Assembly (NCBI GenBank): GCA_028821195.1
Contig: JAPPHB010000009.1
Span: 1-40,262, forward strand
Source of the DNA: Gammaproteobacteria bacterium
GTDB taxonomy: Bacteria > Gemmatimonadota > Gemmatimonadetes > Longimicrobiales > Gaopeijiaceae
Direction: 5' to 3'
DNA length: 40,262 nucleotides
Shown in pieces: positions 1 to 8,841 of the stretch; position 1 is the first letter of the stretch, and each line of letters opens with the position of its first letter. The translations under genes were made by a program, and so were the position numbers. The notes beneath the pieces are model-generated. The model ran no database searches. It was not told the origin of the DNA and saw only the letters and a program-made list of their open reading frames with translations.

Positions 1-247
1 TCTGTCTCGCAAATGAAGTCGCCCTCCGTGGATCGGTATCATACCCGAATCTAGCGCGTCGCACCGTCCCATGTAGAGCGGCAGTCTCCGCAATGCTGCG
101 TGGTCGGACCCCCGGCACGCTGGACGGCCGGGACGATCCGGGCACATTGTGGGGGGCAACCTCACTGCCGCGACAGAGCGTCCAATCGGTGGTATCGTGA
201 GTTGGTCCGTCCCAACTCCCACATTCGACTAACCAGAGAGAATCACG

Positions 248-1582
248 ATGCACGCCAGCAGGTCCATCTCGATCCACTCGTCCCTTCTGATGGCCGTCTT
301 GGCGGTCCCCTCCACTCTCCTCGCTCAAGAGATCGTCGAGGTCACAGGCCGGGACCGGTCTATCGAACCCGGTTTCGAGGAGGTCTTCCGTGTCGGTGTC
401 CTCGAAGGCGAGTCCTGGGAGATGTTCGCCGAGGTTTCCGAGGTGGCCTTCGACGCCGACGGCAACCTTTACGTCTTCGACGGGACCTCCGGGTTGCTCG
501 GGGGCGGCAGTCTGCGGGTCTTGGTGTTCGACGCCGACGGAGGCTTCTTGCGCGAGTTCGGCTCCTCGGGCGGAGGTCCGGGGGAGTTCAACCGTCCAAA
601 CGGCTTCGCGGTGTTGCCGGACGGAACCGTGGTGGTGAGCGACATCGGCCACCGTGCATTCCAACTCCTCGATGACTCCGGTGGCTTGATCCGCATGGTC
701 CGCGTCGGCGAAGACCTCAACGGAATGTCGGTCCTGGGCGAGATTCTGCCCGATCCGCGCGGCGTAGCCGTCTTCGCCGGGGCTTTCGGGGGGCCGGGCG
801 TCACCATCTCGGGCTTGGGTGACGCTCCGGCGGCTCCGCCCACGTCCCGTCCGGTCATGCGCGTCGGACTCGGCGGCGAGACCATGCAGGCGGACACCGT
901 GGCTCGCGGATGGTTGCCCGAGCGGGGCGACATGACTGATCTCGCTCCCAACGATGTGCCCGCTCAAGTCCGGCAAATGCTCGGAAGCATGACCATGCCC
1001 ACGGTGTTCGAGCCCGAGATGCTGGTGGGGGTGCTGCCGGATGGGGGGATCGTTCACTCCGATTCCTCAACCTATACGCTCAAGATCACCCCGCCGGACG
1101 CAAGGGACGTTGCAAGAATCATCCGGCGGCCCTTCCGTCCCGAACCCGTGACACCCGACGTCGAGAGGGAGTACGAGGAAAGACGGGCGGCCGCCCGCCG
1201 GGACGCGGACATGGGGCAGGTGTTAGGCACGCGAATGATGGCCGTGCGCGAAGGTGGGACGGGCGCCAATCCCAATCCCGGTCGTCCGACGCGGGCATCC
1301 TTCCAAATCGAGGAGAGGTACTTCCCCGAGGTGCCCGTGCTCCGCAGCCTTGCCACTTCATGGAATGGCCGCATTTGGGTGCAGCGCCGCGGTGAACACC
1401 CGGAGAGTGACGGACCGATCGATGTCGTGACCGCCGATGGCGAGTACGTCGGCACCTACTCCACCGACGCGACCGCGATGCCGGACGCCTTCGGTCCCGA
1501 TGGATTGGCAGCTTTCATCGAATTCGATGAGTTCGACGTGGCCAGCGTGGTCGTGAGGAGGCTGCCCGTCGAGGTGCGGTGA
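248..1582 (+). CDS. Secreted 6-bladed beta-propeller protein
   Basis: The 444-residue product begins with a Sec-type signal peptide: a short polar start, a hydrophobic run around residues 12-25 and a likely cleavage after LLAQ. The body holds beta-propeller blades with repeated strands such as [26 protein letters not shown] and [15 protein letters not shown], and the GGGPGEF turn typical of 6-bladed NHL-like propellers. A long insert (about residues 290-350) rich in Arg and Pro separates early and late blades. Such proteins act in the periplasm or on the surface, usually as binding platforms; no ligand can be read here. The ATG at 248 follows a weak purine-rich stretch. It is the last gene left of the repeat at 1709, so it may belong to a different block from the LRR gene that follows. 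Confidence 0.8.
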   Translation: MHASRSISIHSSLLMAVLAVPSTLLAQEIVEVTGRDRSIEPGFEEVFRVGVLEGESWEMFAEVSEVAFDADGNLYVFDGTSGLLGGGSLRVLVFDADGGFLREFGSSGGGPGEFNRPNGFAVLPDGTVVVSDIGHRAFQLLDDSGGLIRMVRVGEDLNGMSVLGEILPDPRGVAVFAGAFGGPGVTISGLGDAPAAPPTSRPVMRVGLGGETMQADTVARGWLPERGDMTDLAPNDVPAQVRQMLGSMTMPTVFEPEMLVGVLPDGGIVHSDSSTYTLKITPPDARDVARIIRRPFRPEPVTPDVEREYEERRAAARRDADMGQVLGTRMMAVREGGTGANPNPGRPTRASFQIEERYFPEVPVLRSLATSWNGRIWVQRRGEHPESDGPIDVVTADGEYVGTYSTDATAMPDAFGPDGLAAFIEFDEFDVASVVVRRLPVEVR

Positions 1583-1708
1583 CAGCCCGTTTGGACCTAT
1601 CGACCCTGTCGTAGCGTCCCGAAACGAGCGTCCGCTGACTTCCGATGCGGTCTCATGTATTCCAGTGCATTTCTGCATATCGTGAGTGGTACATCGCTAA
1701 CCCGATGT

Positions 1709-1721
1709 TCTATAACACGTT
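1709..1721 (+). repeat. 13-bp putative attachment core, left copy
   Basis: The sequence TCTATAACACGTT is identical at 23131-23143. It lies about 30 bp before the point where LRR coding sequence begins abruptly (about 1740). The right copy lies about 30 bp after the point where another LRR gene breaks off. In an otherwise GC-rich window this AT-rich match at two gene-truncation borders suggests a recombination core. Here only the left arm AACACGTT (1714-1721) is present; the complementary right arm seen at 23151-23158 is not recognisable. Confidence 0.5.
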
Positions 1722-1748
1722 GTTATGTATTAGTTTACAAAATCTCTC

Positions 1749-4700
1749 GTGGTTCCGCCGGAACTCGGCAGCCTCTCCAACCTGAGGCAGCTCCACATCG
1801 GCAACGGCAACGACCTGAAGGGCCCGATCCCGCCGGAGCTTGGCAATCTCTCCAACCTTACGGTCCTTATCGTCGGCTATGCCAACCTGACGGGCCCTGT
1901 CCCGCCGGAACTCGGCAGCCTGGCCAACCTGTGGTACCTCGATCTCAGCGGGAACGGCCTTACGGGAACCGTGCCGTTGATCTTCCGGCAACTCACACGG
2001 CTCCAGGTGTTCACGTTCGACGAAAACGCGGGCCTCTGCCTGCCGCACGGCCTGGTTGAGTGGTACGAGGGCATCGAAAGCCGGCGCGGTCAGGTCTGCC
2101 CCGACAGGGAGGTGCTGAGCGAGCTTTACGAGGCGACGGGCGGGGAGGGCTGGACGAACGCCGAGGGATGGCTGGAAGACGGTCCTCTGGGAGACTGGTA
2201 CGGAGTGGAGGTCGATTCAGCCGGCCTCGTGTCCACCCTGGACCTGCAGGGGAACGGCCTTTCGGGCAGCCTGCCCGCCCGTCTCGGCGACCTGGCGAGC
2301 CTGACGACGCTTCGGATCGGAGACAACGCGCTATCGGGACCGCTTCCGACATCCCTGTCCCGGACGCCGCTTCAAGAGCTGCGTTATGCGAACACGGATC
2401 TGTGCGTCCCGGACGCAGCCTGGTTCCCGCGCTTCCGGGACTGGCTCGCCGCCCTGCCGCAACACGAAGGCACTGGGGCGCAATGTCCGGCATTGACCGA
2501 CCGGGAGATCCTCGCCGCCCTGTATCACGCCACCGGGGGCGCGAACTGGGAGAACGGCGACAACTGGGTGACGGATGCACCGCTGTCCGAATGGCATGGG
2601 GTGGGGACGAACGCGGAGGGCCGGGTTACACGTCTGGACCTGCGGTGGAACGGGCTCCAGGGGTCCATCCCTGCCGCACTTGGCGGATTGGCGGAACTGG
2701 AGATCCTGATCCTGTTTGCCAACGATTTGGCCGGTCCGATTCCTCCGGCGCTGGGTTCTCTGGCCAAGGTCGAACTCGTCGTCCTCGCGGGGAACCGGCT
2801 TTCGGGACCCATCCCGCCGGAGATGGGCGGGTTGGCCAGCGTGGAAGAGCTTTGGCTCAACGGCAACGAGCTGACGTCCGTCCCCCCCGAGTTGGGCGAA
2901 CTCGCCAACCTCCTGGCGTTGAGTCTCAGCTTCAATGAGTTGACGTCCATCCCGCCGGAACTCGGTGCATTGCCCGCGCTGGAATTCCTGGGTCTCAACT
3001 TCAACCAACTGATGTCCGTCCCGCCGGAACTTGGCGGCCTCGCCCAGTTGGTGGTCCTGGGGCTCTGGTCCAACGAATTGACATCCGTACCGCCCGAGTT
3101 GGGCGAACTCGGCAACCTGGTGGAGCTGGATCTCGACGAGAACCGGCTGACGTCCATCCCGGGAGCGCTGGGCCGTCTTGACAACCTGTTCGTGCTGTTC
3201 CTGCGGGGGAACCGGTTGACGTCTCTCCCATCGGGAATCGGCGGCATGACGAGTTTGGCATTCCTGGACCTCTCGGCCAATGAGTTCACGTCCCTGCCGC
3301 CCGAGTTGGCCGAGCTTGGCAACCTGCGAGCGCTGGCGCTGGAGGAGAGCCGGTTGACGTCCGTTCCGCCCGGACTCGGCGGCATGGCGAGTTTGGAACT
3401 CCTGGATCTTTCGTCGAACGAGTTCACGTCCTTCCCCCGGGAGCTGGCCGAGCTTGGCAACCTCACGCAGTTGGAGCTCGACGGGAACCGGCTGGCCGAC
3501 ATTCCGACGGGACTCGGCGGGGGGGTCGGCGCCGAACGGCTCGCATCCTCCGCCAGCGAGCGGCCACCCACGCTCCGGAGGTTGAGCGCGGGCCGCCGGG
3601 CGAGGGGCCGTTCGGACGAACCTTGGCGGCTGGGTTCCGATGGGAAGCTGGAGACATGGGATACCTCGCGGACGCATGAGGGACGTGACCGGAGCCGGTC
3701 GACCGACGTGCGGCCGCGGGTCGGCGGCCTCGCGGGTCTGGAGATTCTGGATCTCTCGTCGAACGAATTCAGCGGCCCGCTGCCCGCGGGACTGCTCGCG
3801 CTCACGGGCCTTACGAGCCTGGGACTCGCCGACAACGCCGGGCTGACCGGCGCTCTGCCTCTGGACCTGGCAGCGTTGGAACGTCTCGAGGATCTTCACA
3901 CCATCGGGACGGAGCTCTGTGCGCCGACGGACCCGGAGTTCCTCGACTGGCTTGAAGGCGTGACGCGGCAGCGCGTGGCGCTCTGCGCCGGCAGCGGCGA
4001 CGCGGGAGCCTATCTCACGCAGGTTGTCCAGTCTCGCGCGTTCCCGGTCCCGCTCATCGCGGGCAAGCCGGCGCTGCTGCGGGTGTTCGTGACCGCGGAG
4101 CGGGCATCCGGCGCCGCCCTGCCCCCGGTTCACGCCACCTTCTATCGAGATGGAGCGGTGACATACGAGTTGGACATCCCGGCGAAGCCGGATCCCATCC
4201 CGACGGAGGTCGACGAGAGTTCGCTGTCGAAATCGGTCAACGCGGAGATCCCCGGCTGGGTCGTCCAGCCGGGGCTGGAAGTCGTGATCGAACCGGATCC
4301 GAACGGGACGCTGGACCCCGCACTGGGTGTGGCCACGCGCATCCCCGCGACGGGCCGGATGGCGGTCGACGTGCGGACGATGCCGGTGTTCGAGCTGACT
4401 CTCGTACCCTTCATCTGGGAGGAAGACCCGGACCATTCCATCGTGGAGATCACCGCCGGCATGGCCGCCGACCCGGAGGGGCACGAGCTGTTCGAACGAA
4501 CGCACGTGCTGCTGCCCGTTACGGAACTGAACGTGACGGCACACCCGGCCGTCACGTCGCCGACGAACAACGGTGTCGCGATCATGGAGCTCACGGACAT
4601 GATCCGGGTGGCCGAAGGTGGGCGCGGCCATTACCTGGGCGTGATGGCCGGACCCACATCGCCGGGCGGGCTCCTCGGCATCGCGTTCGACATCGGAAGC

Positions 4701-5486
4701 TGGTCGAGCTTCTCGGTCCTCGATGCCGAAACGATCGCGCATGAACTCGGCCACAACCGCAACCTCTACCACGCACCGGCCTGCGGCGCCGGCGGTCCGG
4801 ACCGGTACTACCCCTACGGCGACGGGAACATCGGCGCATGGGGCTGGGACGTGAGCACCGGCGAACTGGTGGCGCCGGATCGGTGGGACTTCATGTCCTA
4901 CTGCGAACCGACGTGGGTCAGCGACTACCAGTACGCGAATGCCATCCGCTACCGGATCGAGACCGAGAGCAACTCCATCCTCGTCGCCGCGGCAGACGGT
5001 CGCGGAGCCTCATCCAGCCAGACCCTCCTCGTGTGGGGCGGTCTCGATGGCGAAGGCGAGCCGCACCTCAGGCCGGCCTTCTTCACCGACGCCCCGCCGG
5101 CACTTCCATCGGCCGACGGGCCGTGGTCCCTCACCGGGCGGGATTCCGGCGGCGCCGTGATCTTTTCGGTTTCGTTCGCCATGTCCGAGTTCACGGACAC
5201 GGAAGGGGATCACGCGGGGTTCACGTTCGCGCTTCCCGTCACATGGACCGGGGAGCTGGCCAGCATCGCGCTGCAGGGTCCCGGCGGCTCCGCGAGCCTC
5301 GACCGCGATACGGACGATCCCCTCACGATCCTGCGCGACGCGGCGACGGGCCGGATCCGCGGCATCCTGGGTGGCCCTCCGCCGCCGGCCCCCGCCCCGT
5401 CCCCGGGCGTCCCGGCCGCCGCCGACGAGGGATTCGAGATCCTGTTCAGCCGCGGGATCCCGAGCACGCCGGGCGGACGGGACTAG
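1749..5486 (+). CDS. LRR-metzincin protease, 5'-truncated
   Basis: The open frame gives 1245 residues but starts in the middle of an LRR unit at a GTG with no signal peptide and no ribosome site; an in-frame TAG lies at 1731, so the N-terminus is missing. The remaining part has three LRR blocks of about 23-24-residue units (xIPPELGxLxNLxxLxL). The second and third blocks are each preceded by a cap of the DREILAALYxATGG type. The C-terminal half is a metzincin-like domain with zinc motif HELGHNRNLYH at about residue 998 and a Met-turn FMSYC near 1049. The usual Gly of HExxHxxGxxH is Asn. Residues about 592-657 are a non-LRR insertion. The 1404-codon gene at 33.5 kb is an intact relative. This piece is probably inactive unless joined to an upstream half such as the one ending at 23108. 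Confidence 0.75.
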   Translation: MVPPELGSLSNLRQLHIGNGNDLKGPIPPELGNLSNLTVLIVGYANLTGPVPPELGSLANLWYLDLSGNGLTGTVPLIFRQLTRLQVFTFDENAGLCLPHGLVEWYEGIESRRGQVCPDREVLSELYEATGGEGWTNAEGWLEDGPLGDWYGVEVDSAGLVSTLDLQGNGLSGSLPARLGDLASLTTLRIGDNALSGPLPTSLSRTPLQELRYANTDLCVPDAAWFPRFRDWLAALPQHEGTGAQCPALTDREILAALYHATGGANWENGDNWVTDAPLSEWHGVGTNAEGRVTRLDLRWNGLQGSIPAALGGLAELEILILFANDLAGPIPPALGSLAKVELVVLAGNRLSGPIPPEMGGLASVEELWLNGNELTSVPPELGELANLLALSLSFNELTSIPPELGALPALEFLGLNFNQLMSVPPELGGLAQLVVLGLWSNELTSVPPELGELGNLVELDLDENRLTSIPGALGRLDNLFVLFLRGNRLTSLPSGIGGMTSLAFLDLSANEFTSLPPELAELGNLRALALEESRLTSVPPGLGGMASLELLDLSSNEFTSFPRELAELGNLTQLELDGNRLADIPTGLGGGVGAERLASSASERPPTLRRLSAGRRARGRSDEPWRLGSDGKLETWDTSRTHEGRDRSRSTDVRPRVGGLAGLEILDLSSNEFSGPLPAGLLALTGLTSLGLADNAGLTGALPLDLAALERLEDLHTIGTELCAPTDPEFLDWLEGVTRQRVALCAGSGDAGAYLTQVVQSRAFPVPLIAGKPALLRVFVTAERASGAALPPVHATFYRDGAVTYELDIPAKPDPIPTEVDESSLSKSVNAEIPGWVVQPGLEVVIEPDPNGTLDPALGVATRIPATGRMAVDVRTMPVFELTLVPFIWEEDPDHSIVEITAGMAADPEGHELFERTHVLLPVTELNVTAHPAVTSPTNNGVAIMELTDMIRVAEGGRGHYLGVMAGPTSPGGLLGIAFDIGSWSSFSVLDAETIAHELGHNRNLYHAPACGAGGPDRYYPYGDGNIGAWGWDVSTGELVAPDRWDFMSYCEPTWVSDYQYANAIRYRIETESNSILVAAADGRGASSSQTLLVWGGLDGEGEPHLRPAFFTDAPPALPSADGPWSLTGRDSGGAVIFSVSFAMSEFTDTEGDHAGFTFALPVTWTGELASIALQGPGGSASLDRDTDDPLTILRDAATGRIRGILGGPPPPAPAPSPGVPAAADEGFEILFSRGIPSTPGGRD
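3523..3726 (+). repeat. 195-bp in-frame insertion flanked by 9-bp repeats
   Basis: The LRR pattern stops after the TGLGG of one unit and resumes at GGLAGLEILDLSSNEF. Between them lie about 65 codons of Arg/Ser-rich sequence with no LRR periodicity. The nine bases GGGTCGGCG occur at both edges (3523-3531 and 3718-3726), as expected from target duplication or slippage. No terminal inverted repeats or recognisable transposon ends are visible. Confidence 0.45.
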
Positions 5487-6697
5487 AGAGCGGCCAGTTC
5501 CAGCGCCAACTCGCGCAGTCCGATGACCTCCACTCCGCCTCCCACCGGATAGCGGTCGTCGCCGCCGTACACGACGAACGCCCGGTCGGGCTTCACGTCC
5601 TCGAGGGCGATGCGGAACCCCTTTCCGATCCGTGGCGCGAGTCCGCGCTTGATCTCGATCGCCCACCTTCGCGGTCCCGGCACTTCCAGGATCAGGTCGA
5701 TCTCCACGCCGGTTGCCGTCCGGTAGAAACCCGGTGGAGTGAGCCGGTCCGGCGCCGCCCGGATCAGCGTCTCGATCGCGAAGCCCCCCCAACTGGGGCC
5801 CGCGACGGGGTGACCGAGCAGGTAGTCGAGGTCCGGAATCCCGAGCAGCGCGTGCAGGACTCCGCTGTCGCGCAGGTAGAGACGCGGCGACTTGGTGAGC
5901 CGTTTGCGGACGTTCACGTGGATCGGCTGCAGTCGGCGTACAAGGAGAAGATCGACGAGGAGGTCCGCGTAGCGCGCGATCGTCTTCCCGTCCACACCCA
6001 GACTCCGGGCGAAGGTCGACGCGTTCCACAGTCCGCCCTGGGAGTGCGCGAGCATGGTCCAGAAGCGGCGCAGCGTTTCGGCTGGGATGCGCGGTCCCAG
6101 TTGAGGGATGTCGCGTTCGAGGTAGGTCCGAATGAAGTTCTCACGCCACAGCGCGCTCGCCTCGTCCGACGGGGCGAGAAAGCTCGGCGGGAAGCCGCCT
6201 CGGTTCCACAGGCGCAGGAGCCGGTTCTCTTCGACCTCCCGCACATCCAGGGGACCGAGTTCGAGATAGCCGATACGGCCCGCGAGGCTCTCGCCGGACT
6301 GGCGCAGCAGATCGAGCGAGGCGGACCCGAGGATCAGGAATTGTCCGGCCTGCTCGCCCCGCCAGATCCTCCGGTCGATGATCCCGCGCAGTTCACGGAA
6401 CAACTCGGGCGCTCGCTGGATCTCGTCGAGTACGACGAGTCGGTCCGTCACTCCCTTAAGGTACCCCGATCCCTCGGCCAGGCGCGCGAGATCCGCGGGA
6501 TTCTCCAGGTCTAGGTACGGACCGCCGGGCGACCGGCCGGGCTCCCCGTGGGCGCCCTTCACCCGGGAATCCGCGATCGCTCTCGCCAACGTCGTCTTCC
6601 CGACCTGGCGGGGACCGAGGAGTCCGACCGCCGGAAAGATCGAGAGGTGCTCCTCTACCTGAGGCCGCAACAGCCGGGGGATCATCGCACCGTCCAT
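5483..6697 (-). CDS. AAA ATPase with DUF4143 domain
   Basis: This 404-residue protein has the AAA_14/DUF4143 architecture. A Walker A motif GPRQVGKTT lies near residue 30, a Walker B segment LVVLDEIQ near residue 92 and a sensor-like ILGSASLDLL near residue 125. The C-terminal DUF4143 half ends with a nuclease-like patch (GVEIDLILE, then WAIEIKRG). The family is common, often found in islands, and has no firmly established substrate; roles in DNA transactions or toxin-like systems have been proposed. It is transcribed convergently with the LRR gene and their stop codons overlap by four bases. The ATG at 6697 sits six bases after a good -10 box, so the mRNA may be leaderless; a second in-frame ATG lies at 6685. 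Confidence 0.9.
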   Translation of the reverse strand: MDGAMIPRLLRPQVEEHLSIFPAVGLLGPRQVGKTTLARAIADSRVKGAHGEPGRSPGGPYLDLENPADLARLAEGSGYLKGVTDRLVVLDEIQRAPELFRELRGIIDRRIWRGEQAGQFLILGSASLDLLRQSGESLAGRIGYLELGPLDVREVEENRLLRLWNRGGFPPSFLAPSDEASALWRENFIRTYLERDIPQLGPRIPAETLRRFWTMLAHSQGGLWNASTFARSLGVDGKTIARYADLLVDLLLVRRLQPIHVNVRKRLTKSPRLYLRDSGVLHALLGIPDLDYLLGHPVAGPSWGGFAIETLIRAAPDRLTPPGFYRTATGVEIDLILEVPGPRRWAIEIKRGLAPRIGKGFRIALEDVKPDRAFVVYGGDDRYPVGGGVEVIGLRELALELAAL

Positions 6698-6703
6698 GCT
6701 TGT

Positions 6704-6732
6704 ATTTTAGGAATTACACACCGTATTTACAA
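6704..6732 (-). promoter_or_regulatory. Sigma70-like promoter for the DUF4143 ATPase
   Basis: Read on the minus strand, TTGTAA (6732-6727) and TAAAAT (6709-6704) are separated by 17 bases. Only six bases separate the -10 box from the ATG at 6697. The predicted transcription start therefore falls on or next to the start codon, and no ribosome site is visible. Confidence 0.55.
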
Positions 6733-6890
6733 GGTTGGGGGTGTGGTGCGAGACTTCGCGTCGAGACGGAACCGGGAACCGGACGGGCCTCGCGTCCCGC
6801 CACGGTTCCGAGCACGTTATGTTCGGCTCTACCTTCCCGGTGTCATCGTTCGATGAGAACGGGGCCGCGTCCGGACGGGAGGGTGTACGA

Positions 6891-7361
6891 ATGAGCGTCA
6901 CTCAAATGGCCGCGGGACTTATGCGACACCACACGAGTCGGTCGAGGGTCTGCCGCGTGGGTCTTCCGAGAAGGATCGTGGCGACCTTCATCGGCATCGT
7001 ATTGCTGGCAGCCTCCATCGGCGCGTGCGGCGTCGTCACCCGCCTCAGGCACGAATCCGTCCCACTGACGGGATCGGGGATCATAGGGTCGCACGTGAAG
7101 GCGCACCTGAAGGATGGGTCCACGATCGTGTACCGTGACGGGGTCACGATCCGGAGCGGCAGAGTTGACGGTACCGGAACTCGCTACGATATCCGCCTCG
7201 ACTCGGTCGGTACGATCCAGGGCATTGCGCTGGACAGCGTCGCGGCCATGGAGAGTTTCGGAACCCGTCTGGATGTTGGCCGCACGGTCGTGTTTACCGC
7301 CGTCCCCATCCTCGCGGTTGGGGTCATGGCTGTACTGGCCACCCGTGGCGATAATGATTGA
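6891..7361 (+). CDS. Small putative lipoprotein, function unknown
   Basis: The 156-residue product starts at an ATG preceded by GGACGGGAGGG at good distance; upstream in-frame starts lack such a site. An Arg-rich n-region is followed by a hydrophobic stretch IVLLAASIGAC, read as a lipoprotein signal with Cys as the lipidated residue. After it comes a short beta-rich domain (VKAHLKDGSTIVYRDG, then RYDIRLDSV), and a C-terminal hydrophobic segment (VVFTAVPILAVGVMAVL) that could be a membrane anchor. I do not recognise the family. The stop overlaps the start of the next lipoprotein gene by eight bases, which suggests translational coupling in one operon with the TAXI/TRAP genes downstream. Confidence 0.65.
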   Translation: MSVTQMAAGLMRHHTSRSRVCRVGLPRRIVATFIGIVLLAASIGACGVVTRLRHESVPLTGSGIIGSHVKAHLKDGSTIVYRDGVTIRSGRVDGTGTRYDIRLDSVGTIQGIALDSVAAMESFGTRLDVGRTVVFTAVPILAVGVMAVLATRGDND

Positions 7362-7881
7362 GTACCGCCGACCCGCGTTCACGGTGGCAGTCTGCCTCAT
7401 GGCGACGGCCTGCGTGCATGGCCCCGATATCCGCACGTTCCCCCCCGCCATCGGACCGGCGGGCATCTCCGCTCTGCTGCACGTCGGCAACGATTCCCTC
7501 CGGGTGGAAGTGCTGTCCGTAGAACGGGATGCGCTACTCGTACTCGTGGACGATTCGGCACGGGGCCGGCTGGCCGGGACCTTGGCCCGCGTCCCGTTCA
7601 CCGCAATACGACGCGGCGAATTCGCACATGCGGGCAACGTCCCAAGCCCCATAGGTGCCGAGTCCTATGATGTGGATCACTTCCTTGACGGCGGGCGCAA
7701 GGGTGGAGAGCAGCCCGAGGCTCATGTCGGGAGCGGAGACGACATCGCCGCCGACCCGGAAATCCGCGAGAGACTGCGGTTGCTGAGTCGCTATCCCCAG
7801 GGAGTCGACGATCCCCTGCTTGCCCGCCTCGAGGCGACCTACGGAGAAGTGGAAACGCTGGCCCCGGGCAGCGACCCCTGA
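7354..7881 (+). CDS. Small putative lipoprotein, function unknown
   Basis: The ATG at 7354 lies inside the end of the preceding gene. The 175-residue product begins MIEYRRPAFTVAVCLMATAC, a short charged start, hydrophobic core and lipobox ATAC, so it is predicted to be lipidated. The early mature part (ISALLHVGNDSLRVEVLSV) reads as beta strands; the C-terminal 60 residues are charged and helical. No known domain is evident. It and its upstream partner share size, lipoprotein signal and coupling, so they may work together at the envelope. A link to the transporter genes that follow is inferred from spacing only. Confidence 0.6.
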   Translation: MIEYRRPAFTVAVCLMATACVHGPDIRTFPPAIGPAGISALLHVGNDSLRVEVLSVERDALLVLVDDSARGRLAGTLARVPFTAIRRGEFAHAGNVPSPIGAESYDVDHFLDGGRKGGEQPEAHVGSGDDIAADPEIRERLRLLSRYPQGVDDPLLARLEATYGEVETLAPGSDP

Positions 7882-8834
7882 GGCGAGTCATCGCGGCGTG
7901 CTTCGCGGTGGCCGTCGCGTTCGCGGGCTGCGGGGGCGAGGGGCAGCGGACGCTCTCGATCGCGACGGGGAACACGAACGGGCTCTACTACCCGCTCGGG
8001 GGCGGCCTGGCGTCGATCTGGTCGCGGCACGTGGACGGCGTGAACATGAAGGCCGAGACCACCGCCGGCTCCGTGACGAACCTCATCCAGGTCGCCAAGG
8101 GAGAGAGCGAGGTCGGCTTCACGCAGGCGGATGCCCTCGCCGCGGCGCTGGCCGGCCGCGGCCGGTTCCCGGAACCCATGCCGCTCGCCTCCCTGGGGAA
8201 GCTCTATCCCAACGTCGTGCATCTCGTGACGATCCGGAGCACGGGAATCGAATCAGTGCAGGATCTCCGCGGGCGCCGCGTATCGGTGGGTCCGCCGGGG
8301 TCCGGGAACGCGGTCACCGCCTGGAACGTGCTCGAGGCGATGGGGATCGGGGAGTCCGACTTCACCGTGCGGCAGCTCAACTACGCGCAGATGTTGAACG
8401 GGCTCAAGGACGGGACGCTGGATGCCGGGTTCATCGCCGGCGGCCTGGGCATGCCCGCCGTGGTCGAGATCGGCGTCTCCCGGGACATGGTTCTCGTCCC
8501 CTTCTCGGAGGATGAGATCGCGACGATCGTCCGGTCGGAGCCCGCGTACAGCGGCTTCCGTGTGCCACCCGGCGTCTACCGCGGCGTGGATGAGGCGGTG
8601 CTCACGCCTACGCTCTGGAACCTGGTCGTCGTCCACCGCGCGATGGAGGCGGGACTCGCCTACGATCTCACGCGCACGATGCTCGAGCGCCGCGAGGATC
8701 TCGAGAACATCTCCGGGGTGGCGAGCTTCATCACGCCGCCCTCCGCGCGCGACGTGGGCGACTTCCCGCTCCACCCCGGCGCCCGGCGCTACTTCGACGA
8801 GATCCTCGGGCGGCCCGGGTCCGGCGGGCGTTGA
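7878..8834 (+). CDS. TAXI-family TRAP transporter solute-binding protein
   Basis: The protein belongs to the TAXI family of periplasmic solute receptors: TLSIATGNTNGLYYPLGGG at the start of the mature part, TTAGSVTNLIQVAKGE, then DLRGRRVSVGPPGSGN. It should capture a small organic anion or amino acid in the periplasm and deliver it to the TRAP permease encoded immediately downstream. A complete lipoprotein signal (RRVIAACFAVAVAFAGC) is obtained only if translation begins at the CTG at 7878, which overlaps the previous stop. The first conventional start, GTG at 7908, leaves only seven residues before the lipobox Cys. I prefer CTG, with moderate confidence; the family call does not depend on it. 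Confidence 0.88.
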   Translation: MRRVIAACFAVAVAFAGCGGEGQRTLSIATGNTNGLYYPLGGGLASIWSRHVDGVNMKAETTAGSVTNLIQVAKGESEVGFTQADALAAALAGRGRFPEPMPLASLGKLYPNVVHLVTIRSTGIESVQDLRGRRVSVGPPGSGNAVTAWNVLEAMGIGESDFTVRQLNYAQMLNGLKDGTLDAGFIAGGLGMPAVVEIGVSRDMVLVPFSEDEIATIVRSEPAYSGFRVPPGVYRGVDEAVLTPTLWNLVVVHRAMEAGLAYDLTRTMLERREDLENISGVASFITPPSARDVGDFPLHPGARRYFDEILGRPGSGGR

Positions 8835-8841
8835 CGGTGCA

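Noticed and set aside
2331..4772. An 813-residue open frame on the minus strand opposite the LRR gene
   Set aside because: It is the antisense reading of repeated GC-rich LRR codons. It has no domain, signal or ribosome site and mirrors the repeat period of the real gene.
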